NCBI RefSeq assembly: GCF_019468565.1
Contig: NZ_CP080521.1
Span: 496,001 to 560,000, forward strand
Direction: 5' to 3'
Source of the DNA: Pseudonocardia sp. DSM 110487
Lineage (GTDB): Bacteria > Actinomycetota > Actinomycetes > Mycobacteriales > Pseudonocardiaceae
DNA: 64,000 nucleotides
Part shown: piece after piece, positions 22,691 to 30,495 of the stretch
Layout of the letters: every line of letters begins with the position of its first letter
Position numbering within the stretch: position 1 is the first letter of the stretch
The notes under the pieces: generated by a model
Told to the model about the DNA's origin: nothing
Databases searched by the model: none
What the model saw: the letters and a program-made list of their open reading frames with translations, nothing else
Position numbers and translations under genes: made by a program

Positions 22691-23608
22691 GTGCGTCCGG
22701 ACGCGTCCTCGCTCCGATTGCCCGGTCCATGGACGCACCGCGCCGTGTCGGCCAACGGGATCCGGCTGCACGTCGCGGAATGCGACGGCGGTGGGCCCCT
22801 CGTCGTCCTGCTCCACGGTTTCCCCGAGTTCTGGTGGGCGTGGCGCCACCAGCTGCCCGCGCTCGCCGATGGCGGCTTCCGCGTGGTGGCCGCCGACCTG
22901 CGCGGCTACGGCGAGTCCGACAAGCCGCCGCGCGGGTACGACCTGTGGACGCTCGCGGGAGACGTCGCCGGGTTGATCAGGGCGCTCGGTGAGCCGAGGG
23001 CGCACGTGGTCGGGCACGGCTGGGGCGGACTGGTCGCCTGGACGGTGACGGCGCTGCACCCGCGGCTCGTGCTGTCGCTCACCGCGCTCGGCGCGCCGCA
23101 CCCGCTCGCCCTGCGCTCCGCGGTGGTGCGCGATCCGCGAGGGCAGGGCATGGCGACGGCCCGCTACGCCGCGGCGTTCCAGCTCCCGCGCTGGCCCGAG
23201 CGGTCGTTTCGGCGGGACGGCGGTGCGCGCGTCGAGCGGATATTGCGGGACTGGTCGGGATCGGAGTGGGACGACTTCGCCGAGTCGGTGGGGCACTACC
23301 GGCGCGCGAGCCAGGTCACCGGCGTGGTGCACTGCGCGCTCGAGTACTACCGGTGGGCGGCGCGGTCGCAGCTGCGGGCCGAGGGGCGGCGGTTCGCGGC
23401 CGCGGTGGCGAGGATCCCGACGGTGCCGGTGCTGCAGGTCAACGGCGCCATCGACCCCTGTGTGCTGGCGCAGACCGCGGCGGCGTCGCACCGGTGGGCC
23501 GGATCGGAGCACCGCATGCACGTGATGCCCGCCACCGGGCACTTCCCGCACGAGGAACACCCCGCCGCCACGACGAGCCTGCTGTCGGAGGCCCTACTGG
23601 CCTCGTGA
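22691..23608 (+). CDS. Alpha/beta hydrolase, epoxide hydrolase-like, lacking the usual nucleophile
   Basis: 305 residues with the oxyanion motif LLHGFPEFWWAWRHQ near 40, AADLRGYGESDKPP near 67, and the cap domain. The nucleophile elbow reads VVGHGWGG: residue 110 is Gly where epoxide hydrolases have Asp (GHDWGG) and esterases Ser. The late acid region (NGAIDPC) and His region (ATGHFPHEEHP) are intact. It may be inactive, use another residue, or bind a ligand. The gene ends in a strong hairpin and is followed by purD. Confidence 0.82.
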   Translation: MRPDASSLRLPGPWTHRAVSANGIRLHVAECDGGGPLVVLLHGFPEFWWAWRHQLPALADGGFRVVAADLRGYGESDKPPRGYDLWTLAGDVAGLIRALGEPRAHVVGHGWGGLVAWTVTALHPRLVLSLTALGAPHPLALRSAVVRDPRGQGMATARYAAAFQLPRWPERSFRRDGGARVERILRDWSGSEWDDFAESVGHYRRASQVTGVVHCALEYYRWAARSQLRAEGRRFAAAVARIPTVPVLQVNGAIDPCVLAQTAAASHRWAGSEHRMHVMPATGHFPHEEHPAATTSLLSEALLAS

Positions 23609-23648
23609 GCGGATACGCGCGCTCCAGCACGCGTATCCACTCACGAGG
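23601..23648 (+). terminator. Long inverted repeat after the hydrolase gene
   Basis: CCTCGTGAGCGGATACGCG pairs with CGCGTATCCACTCACGAGG, a 19-position stem with one mismatch and a 10-base loop, starting at the hydrolase stop codon. Probably a terminator; the arm sequence looks like a dispersed repeat unit, though no other copy was found here. Confidence 0.7.
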
Positions 23649-23665
23649 GGTTGGCCGGGGCCCTC

Positions 23666-23671
23666 TACGAT
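23666..23671 (+). promoter_or_regulatory. -10 box of purD (leaderless)
   Basis: TACGAT lies eight bases upstream of the purD GTG and no ribosome binding site is visible, fitting a leaderless transcript. Confidence 0.5.
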
Positions 23672-23679
23672 CCTGTGAC

Positions 23680-24945
23680 GTGCGCGTTCTGGTCGTCGGG
23701 TCCGGTGCTCGAGAGCACGCCATCGTCCTTGCCCTCGGGCAGGACCCCGGCGTCACGGCGCTGGCCTGCGCGCCGGGCAACGCCGGCACGGCCATGGTGG
23801 CCGAGCAGCGGGGAGTCGACGCGGCGGATCCCGCCGCGGTGACCGCGTTGGCCATCGACTGGCGTGCCGACCTCGTCGTGATCGGGCCGGAAGTGCCGCT
23901 CGTGGCGGGTGCCGCCGATGCCGTGCGCGCCGCCGGGATCCCGTGCTTCGGCCCGAGTGCCGCGGCCGCCCGGATCGAGGGCTCGAAGAGCTTCGCCAAA
24001 GAGGTCATGGCCGCGGCAGGCGTCAACACCGCGACCTCGGTCGTGGTGGACAACCCCGCGCACCTGGACTCGGCGTTCGCCCGCTTCACCCCGCCCTACG
24101 TCGTGAAGGACGACGGGCTGGCCGCGGGCAAGGGCGTTGTGGTGAGCTCCGACTTCGACGTCGCCCGTGCCCACGCGAGCACCCTCCTCGACGGCGGGCA
24201 CCCGGTGCTGCTGGAGTCCTTCCTCGATGGGCCGGAGGTGTCGCTCTTCTGCCTCGTCGACGGCGAGACCGTGGTTCCGCTGCCGCCGGCGCAGGACTTC
24301 AAGCGCGTCGGCGACGACGACTCAGGGCCCAACACCGGCGGGATGGGGGCGTACGCGCCCCTGCCGTGGGCATCGCCCGACCTCACCGATGAGCTGGTGG
24401 AGAAGGTGGTCGCGCCCGTCGCGGCGGAGCTGGTCCGGCGCGACACGCCGTTCAGCGGGCTGCTCTACGCGGGTCTGGTGCTGACGGGGGCGGGTCCGGC
24501 CGTCATCGAGTTCAACTGCCGCTTCGGGGATCCGGAGACCCAGGTCGTGCTGGCGCTGCTGCGCAGCCCGCTCGCCCGGCTGCTGCTCGCCACGGCCACC
24601 GGCCGGCTGGCCGATGAGCCGCCGCCGCAGTGGGCCGACGGCGCCGCCGTCACGGTCGTCGTGGCCGCGGAGGGTTACCCCGGCCCGCCCCGGGTGGGCG
24701 ATGTGATCACCGGCTCAGAGGGCGCCGGCGTCCTGCACGCGGGCACGCGTCGCCGCGACGACGGCGCCGTGGTGTCGTCCGGTGGGCGGGTGCTGTCCGT
24801 GGTCGGAACCGGCGCTGACCTGCTCGCCGCCCGCCAGGAGGCGTACGACCGGTTGGAGCAGGTGCACGTCGCCGGTTCCCACCATCGGACCGACATCGCC
24901 CTCCGTGCGGCCCAGGGTGAGGTCTCTGTACCCGCTCGTTCGTGA
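23680..24945 (+). CDS. purD: Phosphoribosylamine-glycine ligase (GAR synthetase)
   Basis: 421 residues, normal PurD length. The N domain has VLVVGSGAREHAI; the ATP-grasp domain has YVVKDDGLAAGKGVVV near 140, EVSLFCLVDGE, the GARS signature NTGGMGAYAP near 215, and VIEFNCRFGDPETQ near 275; the C domain follows. It ligates glycine to phosphoribosylamine (second step of IMP synthesis). It stands alone, separate from the other pur clusters in the window, and probably starts on a leaderless mRNA. Confidence 0.94.
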   Translation: MRVLVVGSGAREHAIVLALGQDPGVTALACAPGNAGTAMVAEQRGVDAADPAAVTALAIDWRADLVVIGPEVPLVAGAADAVRAAGIPCFGPSAAAARIEGSKSFAKEVMAAAGVNTATSVVVDNPAHLDSAFARFTPPYVVKDDGLAAGKGVVVSSDFDVARAHASTLLDGGHPVLLESFLDGPEVSLFCLVDGETVVPLPPAQDFKRVGDDDSGPNTGGMGAYAPLPWASPDLTDELVEKVVAPVAAELVRRDTPFSGLLYAGLVLTGAGPAVIEFNCRFGDPETQVVLALLRSPLARLLLATATGRLADEPPPQWADGAAVTVVVAAEGYPGPPRVGDVITGSEGAGVLHAGTRRRDDGAVVSSGGRVLSVVGTGADLLAARQEAYDRLEQVHVAGSHHRTDIALRAAQGEVSVPARS

Positions 24946-24964
24946 AATTGGGTCCTCCGAACAG

Positions 24965-24993
24965 GTGACATTTGCGATCTCTTGTCGTACGCT
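24965..24993 (+). promoter_or_regulatory. Sigma-70-type promoter of the secreted repeat protein gene
   Basis: GTGACA (24965-24970), 17-base spacer, TACGCT (24988-24993). This is the best -35/-10 pair in the purD downstream region and implies a leader of about 195 bases before the ATG at 25197. Confidence 0.5.
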
Positions 24994-25196
24994 CCGGCGC
25001 GTGAAGCGCAAGCTCATTGCCCCGAACGGGGCGAGGCGTGCCGGCCAGGGGTCGCTCTCAGCGACTTGCACCCGGACGGGTGGCGCGCCAGGGTCTGCGC
25101 ACCCGGGGTGATCACGTCGTCGCCGCTCCCCACGACGGCTCCCTACTGATCACGTCGGGTCCGATGTTCGCTCCCCCGAGAAACATGAGGACTCGA
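24994..25196 (+). other. Long structured 5' leader
   Basis: About 200 bases without a supported gene. It holds hairpins such as GTCGCT-CTC-AGCGAC and ACCCG-GA-CGGGT, and an 11-base direct repeat TGATCACGTCG about 40 bases apart near 25109 and 25149. A 36-codon reading frame begins with a GTG at 25001, seven bases past the -10 box, and could be a leaderless leader peptide. It does not show the conserved blocks of the c-di-AMP riboswitch. Confidence 0.4.
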
Positions 25197-27038
25197 ATGA
25201 CCAACAACGCACGGCCTCGACACGCAGCCCCGAGCCGCGCGTCGAAGATCGCCGGGCGCGCCGCGATCGGCGTCTTGGGTGCGCCGATGGCGATGATGGC
25301 CGCCGCCGGACCTGCCGCGGCTGCAGCCACCGACGCGCACGTCACCGACGACAACACCGGCGCCGACCTGCAGCTGGCAATGGTCGGGTCCGTCCTGCCC
25401 GGGTTGGAGGCGCTGGGAGTCGAGGGTCTCCCCGCGCCCGACCTGGCCACGGACGGCCTCACCGGCAACCTCGACGTGTTCGACGTTGCCAGCGCCCTCT
25501 CGACGGCACCGAGCCTCGCGGGCGGCATCCTGCCGACCGTCGGCCCGGGTGCCGACCTGCTGCCGGTGGTCGGCGACCTGACCGCTCTGCCGGTTGCGGG
25601 CGGAGGTCTGACCGCGCTGCCGGGTGCCGACGTGCTGCCGCTGGTCGGCGACCTGACGACGCTGTCGGCCCTCGGGTCGCTGTCGGGCGCCGAGCTGCCT
25701 GCGGTCGGCAACCTGGACCTTTCCGCGGTCGAGGGCACCGTCGGCAGCCTGACCGGGGCCCTGGGGGGCCTGGACCTGAACGCCCTGCAGGACCTGGACC
25801 TGGACGAGCTCCCGGTCGACCTGCGGGGCGTCCAGCTGGGCGACCTCTCCGCGGCGCTGGACAACCTGGACGTCGACCTCGACGACCTGCCGTCGGTCCT
25901 GCAGGACCTCGACCTGGACAACCTGCCGTCGGTCCTGCAGAACGTCGAGCTCGGCCAGCTTCCCGCCGTCGTGGACGGGCTCGAGCTGGGCCAGGTCACC
26001 ACGCTCCTCTCGAGCGTTGACCAGCTCCCGGTCGATCTGCAGGACCTGGACCTCGGCGAGCTGCGCAGCGTGCTCGGTGGCCTCGACCTGGACGGCCTCG
26101 ACCTGGACAACCTGGACCTCGGCGAGCTGCGCACCGTGCTCTCCGACATCAACCTGCAGAGCCTGGACGTCGACGAGCTGCAGACCGTTCTGGACGACCT
26201 CGACATCGACGGCCTCACCGGCGACGTCACGGCCACCCTCACCACGGTGCTGAACGGCGGTGGGCTGCGTTCCGGCCTGCCGCTCGACCTCGGCGGCCTG
26301 GGCGGCGACGAGCGCGGCCTGCTGACCGGCCTGCTCGGCAGCAGCGACGTCGACGACAACGTGCGCGGCGGTCTGCTGTCCGGCCTGCTGGGCGGCGGTT
26401 CGGCGAATGTCGACGCCGACGCCGACGACGAGGACCGGGAGGTCCGCGGCGGCCTGCTGACCGGCCTGCTGGGCGGCGGTTCGGCGAACGTCGACGCCGA
26501 CGACGACGAGGATGCCGACGAGGACCAGGACCGTCGCGGCGGTGGTCTGTTGTCCGGCCTCCTGGGTGGCGGTGCCACGCAGAACGTCGACGCGGACGAC
26601 TCGGACGACGACGAGGACGCCGACGAGGACCAGGACCGTCGCGGCGGTGGCCTGCTGTCCGGGCTCCTGGGTGGGGGCGGCTCCACGCAGAACGCGGACG
26701 CGGACGACTCCGACGACGACGAGGGCGAGGGCGACTCCGAGGAGGCTTCGTCCGACGACCGTCGCGGTGGTGGCCTGCTGTCCGGGCTGCTCGGTGGCGG
26801 TGGCTCCACAGAGAAGGCCGACGCCGACGAGGACGCCGACGAGGCGGACTCCGAGGAGGCCGACTCCGAGGAGGCCAGCGCCGACGACTCCGACGAGGAT
26901 TCCGGCTCCGACGAGGACTCCGGCTCCGACGAGGACTCCGGGTCCTCGAAGAGCGACAAGTCGGACGACGACGGCGAATCGGGCAGCGGCGGCGGCGACC
27001 GCTTCTCGGCCAAGGACCTGGTCTCCAGCCTGCTCTGA
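25197..27038 (+). CDS. Secreted low-complexity protein with LDL-type repeats and GGLLSGLLGGG/acidic tandem repeats
   Basis: 613 residues. ATG 25197 has GAGGA five bases upstream. A signal peptide is visible: basic 1-22, hydrophobic IGVLGAPMAMMAAAG, then AAAAATDA. Residues about 60-370 are Leu/Asp-rich with a loose 17-18-residue unit of the type LDLxxLxxVLxxLDLDxL, suggesting a beta-solenoid. Residues about 370-545 hold six copies of RGGGLLSGLLGGG separated by growing Asp/Glu-rich linkers, then an Asp/Ser tail ending KDLVSSLL. No anchor or catalytic domain is seen. I do not recognise the family; a calcium-binding or self-assembling surface protein is an inference. Confidence 0.8.
   Translation: MTNNARPRHAAPSRASKIAGRAAIGVLGAPMAMMAAAGPAAAAATDAHVTDDNTGADLQLAMVGSVLPGLEALGVEGLPAPDLATDGLTGNLDVFDVASALSTAPSLAGGILPTVGPGADLLPVVGDLTALPVAGGGLTALPGADVLPLVGDLTTLSALGSLSGAELPAVGNLDLSAVEGTVGSLTGALGGLDLNALQDLDLDELPVDLRGVQLGDLSAALDNLDVDLDDLPSVLQDLDLDNLPSVLQNVELGQLPAVVDGLELGQVTTLLSSVDQLPVDLQDLDLGELRSVLGGLDLDGLDLDNLDLGELRTVLSDINLQSLDVDELQTVLDDLDIDGLTGDVTATLTTVLNGGGLRSGLPLDLGGLGGDERGLLTGLLGSSDVDDNVRGGLLSGLLGGGSANVDADADDEDREVRGGLLTGLLGGGSANVDADDDEDADEDQDRRGGGLLSGLLGGGATQNVDADDSDDDEDADEDQDRRGGGLLSGLLGGGGSTQNADADDSDDDEGEGDSEEASSDDRRGGGLLSGLLGGGGSTEKADADEDADEADSEEADSEEASADDSDEDSGSDEDSGSDEDSGSSKSDKSDDDGESGSGGGDRFSAKDLVSSLL
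26311..26820 (+). repeat. Tandem coding repeat (six GGLLSGLLGGG units)
   Basis: Units begin near 26311, 26361, 26442, 26534, 26638 and 26761. The hydrophobic core is nearly constant, while the acidic linker lengthens from about 6 to 30 residues, indicating repeated in-frame expansion of GAC/GAG-rich codons. Confidence 0.75.
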
Positions 27039-27135
27039 CACCGGGAGCGATCCCGAGTACGGATCGGCGGCAGCCCTCCATCGACGTGGGGCGGCCGCCG
27101 ACCCGTTTGATCGAACATGCTCGCTACGTGGTCTC

Positions 27136-27141
27136 TAAGCT
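27136..27141 (+). promoter_or_regulatory. -10 box of the aminotransferase gene (leaderless)
   Basis: TAAGCT six bases before the GTG at 27148, with no ribosome binding site. Confidence 0.5.
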
Positions 27142-27147
27142 CCGATC

Positions 27148-28338
27148 GTGCCGATGCAGCCCGTTCCGCCCGCCCAGCTCACGGTCGCCGCGCGGGCCGC
27201 GGTGCCGCCGTTCCACGTCATGGACGTCTGGGCGGCGGCCGCCGAGCGCCAGCGCGCCCACGGCGATCTCGTCAACCTGTCCGCCGGCCAGCCGTCCACC
27301 CCTGCTCCGGCCGCCGTGCGGGCCGCCGCGGCGGCGGCCCTCGACGGCGACGTGCTCGGCTACACGGTCGCGCTCGGCATCCCGGAGCTGCGCGAGGCGA
27401 TCGCCGCGCACTACGCGCGGACGTACGCGCTCGACGTGCCGCCCGAGCAGGTCGTGCTGACGACGGGCTCGTCGGGCGGGTTCCTGCTCGCGTTCCTCGC
27501 GGCGTTCGACGTGGGCGACCGCGTGGCCCTCGCCCGTCCCGGCTACCCCTGCTACCGCAACATCCTCACCACGCTCGGCTGCGAGGTCGTCGACCTCCCG
27601 TGCGGGCCGCAGACCCGCTACCAGCCCACCGTCGCCATGCTGGAAGCGCTGGACGAGCCCGTGCGGGGTCTCGTCGTCGCAAGCCCGGCCAACCCGACCG
27701 GCACCGTCCTCGACGCTGCGGAGCTGGCGGCGCTCGCGGAGTACTGCGAGCAGACCGGCGTGCAGCTGATCAGCGACGAGATCTACCACGGCATCTCCTA
27801 CCCCGGCGCCCCCGCCACGTCGTCGGCATGGGCGACGTCGCGCGAGGCGATCGTCGTCAACTCGTTCTCGAAGTACTTCTCGATGACCGGGTGGCGGCTG
27901 GGCTGGCTGCTCCTGCCGCCGCGGCTCCTGCGCGCCGCCGACTGCCTCACCGGCAACTTCACGATCTGCCCGCCAGCGCTCGCGCAGAGGGCGGCCCTCG
28001 GCGCCTTCGAGGAGTCGAGCTACGCGGAGGCCGGCGGGCACGTCGCCCGGTACTCCGCGAACCGCGCGCTCCTGCTCGACGGCCTCGCCGGACTGGGCAT
28101 CACCCGCCTCGCGCCGGCCGACGGCGCCTTCTACGTCTACGCCGACGTCTCGCACCTGACGCTGGACTCGATGGCGTTCACCCACCGGTTGCTCGCCGAG
28201 ACGGGGGTGGCCGTTGCCCCCGGCGTCGACTTCGACCCGGTGGACGGCGGGCGCTTCATCCGGCTGTCCTTCGCAGGCGCCACGGAGGACATCACGGAGA
28301 CCCTGGAGCGGCTGGCAGGTTGGCTGCCGAAGGGCTGA
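27148..28338 (+). CDS. PLP-dependent aminotransferase, class I/II
   Basis: 396 residues of fold-type I. Visible are LVNLSAGQPSTPAP (substrate Gly), VLTTGSSGGFLLAF (PLP phosphate loop) near 105, SPANPTGTVLD near 172, ISDEIYHGI with the PLP-ring Asp and Tyr near 210, the Schiff-base lysine in NSFSKYFSMTGWRLGW near 240, and a C-terminal FIRLSFA with the carboxylate-binding Arg. It resembles AspC-like aminotransferases of broad specificity; the amino-acid substrate is not predictable. GTG 27148 fits a leaderless start; an ATG two codons later is possible. Confidence 0.88.
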   Translation: MPMQPVPPAQLTVAARAAVPPFHVMDVWAAAAERQRAHGDLVNLSAGQPSTPAPAAVRAAAAAALDGDVLGYTVALGIPELREAIAAHYARTYALDVPPEQVVLTTGSSGGFLLAFLAAFDVGDRVALARPGYPCYRNILTTLGCEVVDLPCGPQTRYQPTVAMLEALDEPVRGLVVASPANPTGTVLDAAELAALAEYCEQTGVQLISDEIYHGISYPGAPATSSAWATSREAIVVNSFSKYFSMTGWRLGWLLLPPRLLRAADCLTGNFTICPPALAQRAALGAFEESSYAEAGGHVARYSANRALLLDGLAGLGITRLAPADGAFYVYADVSHLTLDSMAFTHRLLAETGVAVAPGVDFDPVDGGRFIRLSFAGATEDITETLERLAGWLPKG

Positions 28339-28356
28339 CGCAGGCCGGCCAGAAGG

Positions 28357-28410
28357 CCAGGAAAGCCACATTGCTGTCCTCCACGTTCATGACCGTGGCT
28401 TTCCTGAACC
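28357..28410. repeat. Dispersed palindromic element, copy 2
   Basis: Arms CCAGGAAAGCCAC and GTGGCTTTCCTG with TTCATGA in the loop match the element at 1875-1930. It lies 18 bases after the aminotransferase stop and probably terminates it. Confidence 0.75.
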
Positions 28411-28421
28411 CGGAGGCGCCA

Positions 28422-28427
28422 TACGCT
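28422..28427 (+). promoter_or_regulatory. -10 box of the potassium channel gene (leaderless)
   Basis: TACGCT seven bases before the ATG at 28435, directly after the dispersed palindrome. Confidence 0.45.
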
Positions 28428-28434
28428 GCGTGAC

Positions 28435-29220
28435 ATGGCTTCACCCGATCTTGCCGTCGAGCCCCGGATCGCCGCCTGGGACCGGCGGGTCGACTGGTGG
28501 CTCACCGGGCTCGCGGGCCTCTTCCTCGCCGCATACGCGTGGCAGGTGCTCGACACCTCGCTCACGCCCGCCGGCCGGAATGCGCTGGAGGTCGTGCTCA
28601 CCGGCACATGGGTGCTGTTCGCCCTCGACTATCTGGTGCGGATCGCGCTGGCCCACCGCCGCTGGCACTTCGTGCGCACCCACCTGCTGGACCTGGTGAT
28701 CCTGGCGTTGCCGATGTTCCGCCAGCTGCGGGTGCTGCGGCTGATCACCGTGGTCAGCGTGCTCAACCGGCAGCTGCGCGACGACGCCCGCGGCCGCGTG
28801 GTGTTCTACGTCGCGGGCACGGTCGCGCTCGTCGGGTTCGTCGCGTCGATCGCGGTGCTCGACGCCGAGCGGTACGCACCCGATGCGTCGATCACCACGT
28901 TCGGCGATGCGGTGTGGTGGACGATGACGACGATCTCCACAGTCGGCTACGGCGACCGCTACCCGGTGACGCCCGAGGGGCGGCTCGTGGCGGTGTCGCT
29001 GATGGTGGCGGGCATCGCGTTGCTGGGCGTGGTGACGGCCTCGATCGCCTCGTGGTTCGTCGAGAACCTGCGCCGCAGCCGTGCCGCGGTCGAGCGCGAG
29101 CTGGACGAGGTGTCGGCCGACGTGATCCGCGCCGAGGAGCAGCTCGCGGCCGTGCTTGCCGAACTGCGGGCGATCAACGCCCGGCTGGACGAGCTCGAGC
29201 GGAGCAGCCGCCCGTCCTGA
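28435..29220 (+). CDS. Voltage-gated-type potassium channel (Kch-like)
   Basis: 261 residues. Six membrane segments: S1-S3 about 22-105, an S4-like segment FRQLRVLRLITVVSVLNRQL with Arg at three- to four-residue spacing near 97-116, S5 near 123-143, and S6 near 182-205. The pore helix TFGDAVWWTMTTIST is followed by the selectivity filter TVGYGD near 169. A C-terminal coiled coil (about 210-255; EELDEV-type heptads) probably aids tetramerisation. There is no RCK domain. It conducts K+ in the cytoplasmic membrane. Confidence 0.9.
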   Translation: MASPDLAVEPRIAAWDRRVDWWLTGLAGLFLAAYAWQVLDTSLTPAGRNALEVVLTGTWVLFALDYLVRIALAHRRWHFVRTHLLDLVILALPMFRQLRVLRLITVVSVLNRQLRDDARGRVVFYVAGTVALVGFVASIAVLDAERYAPDASITTFGDAVWWTMTTISTVGYGDRYPVTPEGRLVAVSLMVAGIALLGVVTASIASWFVENLRRSRAAVERELDEVSADVIRAEEQLAAVLAELRAINARLDELERSSRPS

Positions 29221-29228
29221 GGAGGGCG

Positions 29229-30335
29229 TCAGAGCCGGCCGGGGCGCACCGGAGAGCGGTGGCCGTCGGCGCGGCCTGCCGAGCCGTCGACCGGCCCGAT
29301 GCGGCGCAGGGCGGTGGTGATGTCGGCGTCGGTGAGGTCGGCGTGGGTCATCAGCCGCACCTGGCCCGCCATCGGCACGGCGCGCACTCCCGCCGTCTCG
29401 AACTGCTGGAGCGTGCCGGTGAGGTCGCCGACCGCGACGAGGACGATGTTCGTCTGCGGCACGCTCACCTGCCAGCCGCGCTCGCGCAGCCCCGCGGCGA
29501 GGGTGCGCGCGCGGTCGTGATCCTCGCCGAGACGGTCGATGCGGTCCAGTGCGACGAGCCCGGCCGCGGCGAGCACGCCACCCTGCCGTACGCCGCCGCC
29601 AAGCATCTTGCGCAGCCGGCGGGCGTTCGCGACGAACTCGGCGGAGCCGGCGACGACCGAACCGACCGGTGCGCCGAGGCCCTTGCTGAGGCAGACCTGC
29701 ACGGTGTCGGCCCCGACGGTCAAGGCCGCCGGCGGCACGCCGAGCGCCACCGCGGCGTGCCAGAGCCGGGCACCGTCCAGGTGCACCTTGAGCTTCGCCG
29801 CCCTGGCCGCGGCGACGACGGCCGCATGCTCGTCGGGGGCGGTGATTGTGCCTCCTGCGGCGTTGTGGGTGTTCTCCAGGCAGAGCAGCGTGGTGCGCAG
29901 CGCGTGGTACGGCCCGTCGCCCCCCGCGGCGGCCCGGCGCACGGCGGACGGGGAGACCTTGCCCGGTCCGGCGTCGTGCTCGAGGGGACGGGGCATCCCG
30001 CCCGCGAGCCATGCCGCAGTGCCGAGCTCGTTGTCCAGAACGTGCGCGCCCGCCGGAGCGAGGAACGAGTCGCCGCGGTCGAGGTGGTGCATGAGCGCGA
30101 TGAGGTTGCCCATCGAGCCGCTGGGAGTCCAGAGCGCGTCGGCGGCCCCTAGCATCCCGGCCACCCGGATCTCCAGCTCGCGCATCGTGGGGTCGCGGTC
30201 GAGGACGTCGTCACCCACCTCGGCCGCGGCCATGGCCGCCCGCATCTGTTTGGTGGGCTTCGTGATGGTGTCCGAGCGGAGGTCGACCGGGCCGTCGTGG
30301 GCCGACGATCGTCGGGCTCGAGAGGTGGGTCGCAC
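29229..30335 (-). CDS. ltaE: Low-specificity L-threonine aldolase
   Basis: 368 residues of PLP fold-type I: VDLRSDTITKPTKQMRAAM at the N-terminus, DPTMRELEIRVAGMLG, LENTHNAAGGTI near 150, KVHLDGARLWHAA near 185 and the PLP lysine in VCLSKGLGAPVGSVV near 220. It cleaves threonine or allo-threonine to glycine and acetaldehyde. The start is uncertain: GTG 30335 (GAGGG nearby) adds about 15 residues before the conserved VDLRSDT. The stop lies nine bases from the convergent channel gene stop. Confidence 0.88.
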   Translation of the reverse strand: MRPTSRARRSSAHDGPVDLRSDTITKPTKQMRAAMAAAEVGDDVLDRDPTMRELEIRVAGMLGAADALWTPSGSMGNLIALMHHLDRGDSFLAPAGAHVLDNELGTAAWLAGGMPRPLEHDAGPGKVSPSAVRRAAAGGDGPYHALRTTLLCLENTHNAAGGTITAPDEHAAVVAAARAAKLKVHLDGARLWHAAVALGVPPAALTVGADTVQVCLSKGLGAPVGSVVAGSAEFVANARRLRKMLGGGVRQGGVLAAAGLVALDRIDRLGEDHDRARTLAAGLRERGWQVSVPQTNIVLVAVGDLTGTLQQFETAGVRAVPMAGQVRLMTHADLTDADITTALRRIGPVDGSAGRADGHRSPVRPGRL

Positions 30336-30383
30336 GGCCCTCGATTCAACCAGGAGGAGACGGTCCGGCGGCGGGAGGGTCAC

Positions 30384-30410
30384 GGAACGGTCACAGTGTT
30401 GGGCCATTCG
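30384..30410 (+). promoter_or_regulatory. Possible ECF-type promoter of the sigma factor gene
   Basis: GGAAC (30384-30388) about 18 bases before a TTCG motif (30407-30410), resembling the GGAAC -35 class recognised by many ECF sigma factors, and suggesting autoregulation. The -10 is weak. Confidence 0.3.
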
Positions 30411-30495
30411 GGGGAAGCTGGGGAGTTCGGCCAACCACGGACGAGGATGCTCGCGTCCCTTGCACGACGGACCGGCAGGAAGGGGGCAAGGCCGG

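Noticed and set aside
25000..25196. c-di-AMP (ydaO-type) riboswitch
   Set aside because: Only an isolated GGGGTGAT-like string is present; the other conserved blocks of that riboswitch were not found by eye.
25112..27118. Two long minus-strand reading frames (over 600 codons) opposite the repeat-protein gene
   Set aside because: They are Arg/Ser/Pro-rich or Gln/Val-rich products of reading GAC/GAG-rich repeats in reverse; no motif, signal or ribosome binding site, and the plus strand has a signal peptide and good start.
30401..30425. A fourth copy of the nhaA leader motif before the ECF sigma gene
   Set aside because: It shares only GGGGAAGCTGG with the core; the GCC/GGC frame and spacing from a -10 box do not match.
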